From the NCBI GenBank assembly GCA_023846275.1, contig CM043872.1, positions 24,351,670 through 24,415,669 on the forward strand: 64,000 nucleotides of DNA, in the 5' to 3' direction. Position 1 is the stretch's first letter. The number at the start of each line of letters is the position of its first letter. Source of the DNA: Vanilla planifolia. Lineage: Eukaryota; Streptophyta; Magnoliopsida; Asparagales; Orchidaceae. Below the pieces are notes generated by a model, which made no database searches, had not been told where the DNA came from, and saw nothing but the letters and a program-made list of their open reading frames with translations. Shown piece by piece: positions 63,401 to 64,000 of this stretch. The position numbers were made by a program, and so were the translations under genes.

Positions 63401-64000
63401 ATTCCCCACCTCCTCGCGGCTCCATCTGCGCAATGCCATCATCGCGCGCTTAAATTTTGTCATCACTACCTCCATGCTGTCTCCCTTAGCATGTCTCTGC
63501 CAAGCCTTAGCAACCACCTGGAAAGATTGAGGGAAATCCAGCCACACACTGTCGAAGAGGGGCCTGCCGGATTTCGACCAATGATCCCCACCACCCACAT
63601 TAATCAGCAGTGGACAGTGATCTGAACCCAGCCTACTAAGGTGGTGAACCGAACAAATAGGAAATGCGAGCAACCCAGCTGAGTTCATTAGAGCCAGGTC
63701 CAGACGCTTGAGGATGCACGCGCCACCCTGCTTCCCGTTGCGCCAAGTAAACCAATTGCCGGAGAAACCCAAATCAACAAGTTGGAGATCCTGCATAAGG
63801 TCCGCAAAGTCCTGCTGATCCCCGCCACAGATGAAGCGCCGCCCACCACTCTTCTCTTCAGGTGCCAAAACTAAATTAAAATCTCCAGTGACGAGAAGAG
63901 GCTCGTCACCCCCGCAGGAGTTCCAGACAGCATCCCAAATGACCCGGCGCATATAGTGATGCTTGGGGCCATAAACGAAGAAACAATTAATCATGTCGTC
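60489..64000 (-). mobile_element. GC-rich LINE retrotransposon, defective, running off the window
   Basis: The minus strand carries, in order, the C-terminal half of the endonuclease (GDFN at 63,886-63,875; SDHCP at 63,625-63,611), reverse transcriptase (FRPISLRNTIYKVVASILV; motif A VDMEQAYDRV near 62,530; RRGLRQGCPLLPFLF), a zinc-knuckle-like zf-RVT domain (IWKLKVLPRVRVFLWRAAG near 61,310) and an incomplete RNase H (KVNCDAVVGD near 60,750). Damage: TAG at 62,884-62,882 where the family has Trp; loss of the segment with the YADD/FADD box at about 62,275; frameshifts near 61,985, 61,490 and in RNase H; and a stop near 61,645. The 5' part lies beyond position 64,000. The 3' end stops inside RNase H, without its last catalytic Asp or a poly(A) tail. 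GC content well above the flanks suggests a younger insertion than the LINE in BIN4. Plus-strand open frames here are shadows. Confidence 0.95.

Overview
The window reads as nuclear DNA of a flowering plant. It is AT-rich, with GT-AG introns, intron-rich genes of plant type, Ty1/copia and LINE debris and long microsatellites. A non-grass monocot is possible from the general look of the genes and the GC-rich LINE, but I cannot fix the lineage. There is no bacterial, organellar or viral gene in it, and no CRISPR or RNA gene that I can recognise.

Layout: (1) 1-6,080 is intergenic: a GC-rich repeat island (about 190-920), then AT-rich sequence with a probable decayed gypsy-type LTR end, a purine-rich tract, and (GA)n and (TA)n microsatellites. 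(2) 6,145-34,872 (+) is BIN4, the DNA-binding subunit of plant topoisomerase VI, in ten small exons. Only 879 of about 28,700 bases are coding. Its introns hold a copia fragment (intron 1), a nearly complete decayed copia element with both LTRs (intron 4) and a long decayed LINE (intron 9), all antisense to the gene. (3) 34,873-42,200 is intergenic and holds a second copy of the BIN4 3' end at about 39,424-39,603. (4) 42,560-48,187 (+) is a TBC-domain Rab GTPase-activating protein of the TBC1D5 type, five exons, 802 residues. (5) 50,106-55,193 (-) is DWF5, sterol delta-7 reductase, thirteen exons, 435 residues, convergent with the TBC gene. (6) 57,224-59,654 (-) is a two-exon gene for a 160-residue plant protein of unknown function. 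(7) 60,489-64,000 (-) is a GC-rich, clearly dead LINE that runs off the right edge.

The three recognised genes were rebuilt exon by exon; every junction keeps frame. BIN4 and DWF5 both have brassinosteroid-related mutant phenotypes in Arabidopsis, but through different processes (endoreduplication and sterol synthesis), so their proximity is probably chance. The rest are housekeeping functions: membrane traffic (TBC) and an unknown.

I found no convincing undescribed biological system. The points most worth a second look are the extreme, strand-biased transposon load of BIN4, its GC-AG intron, the duplicated BIN4 3' end, and the LINE whose reverse-transcriptase YADD segment has been cleanly removed.
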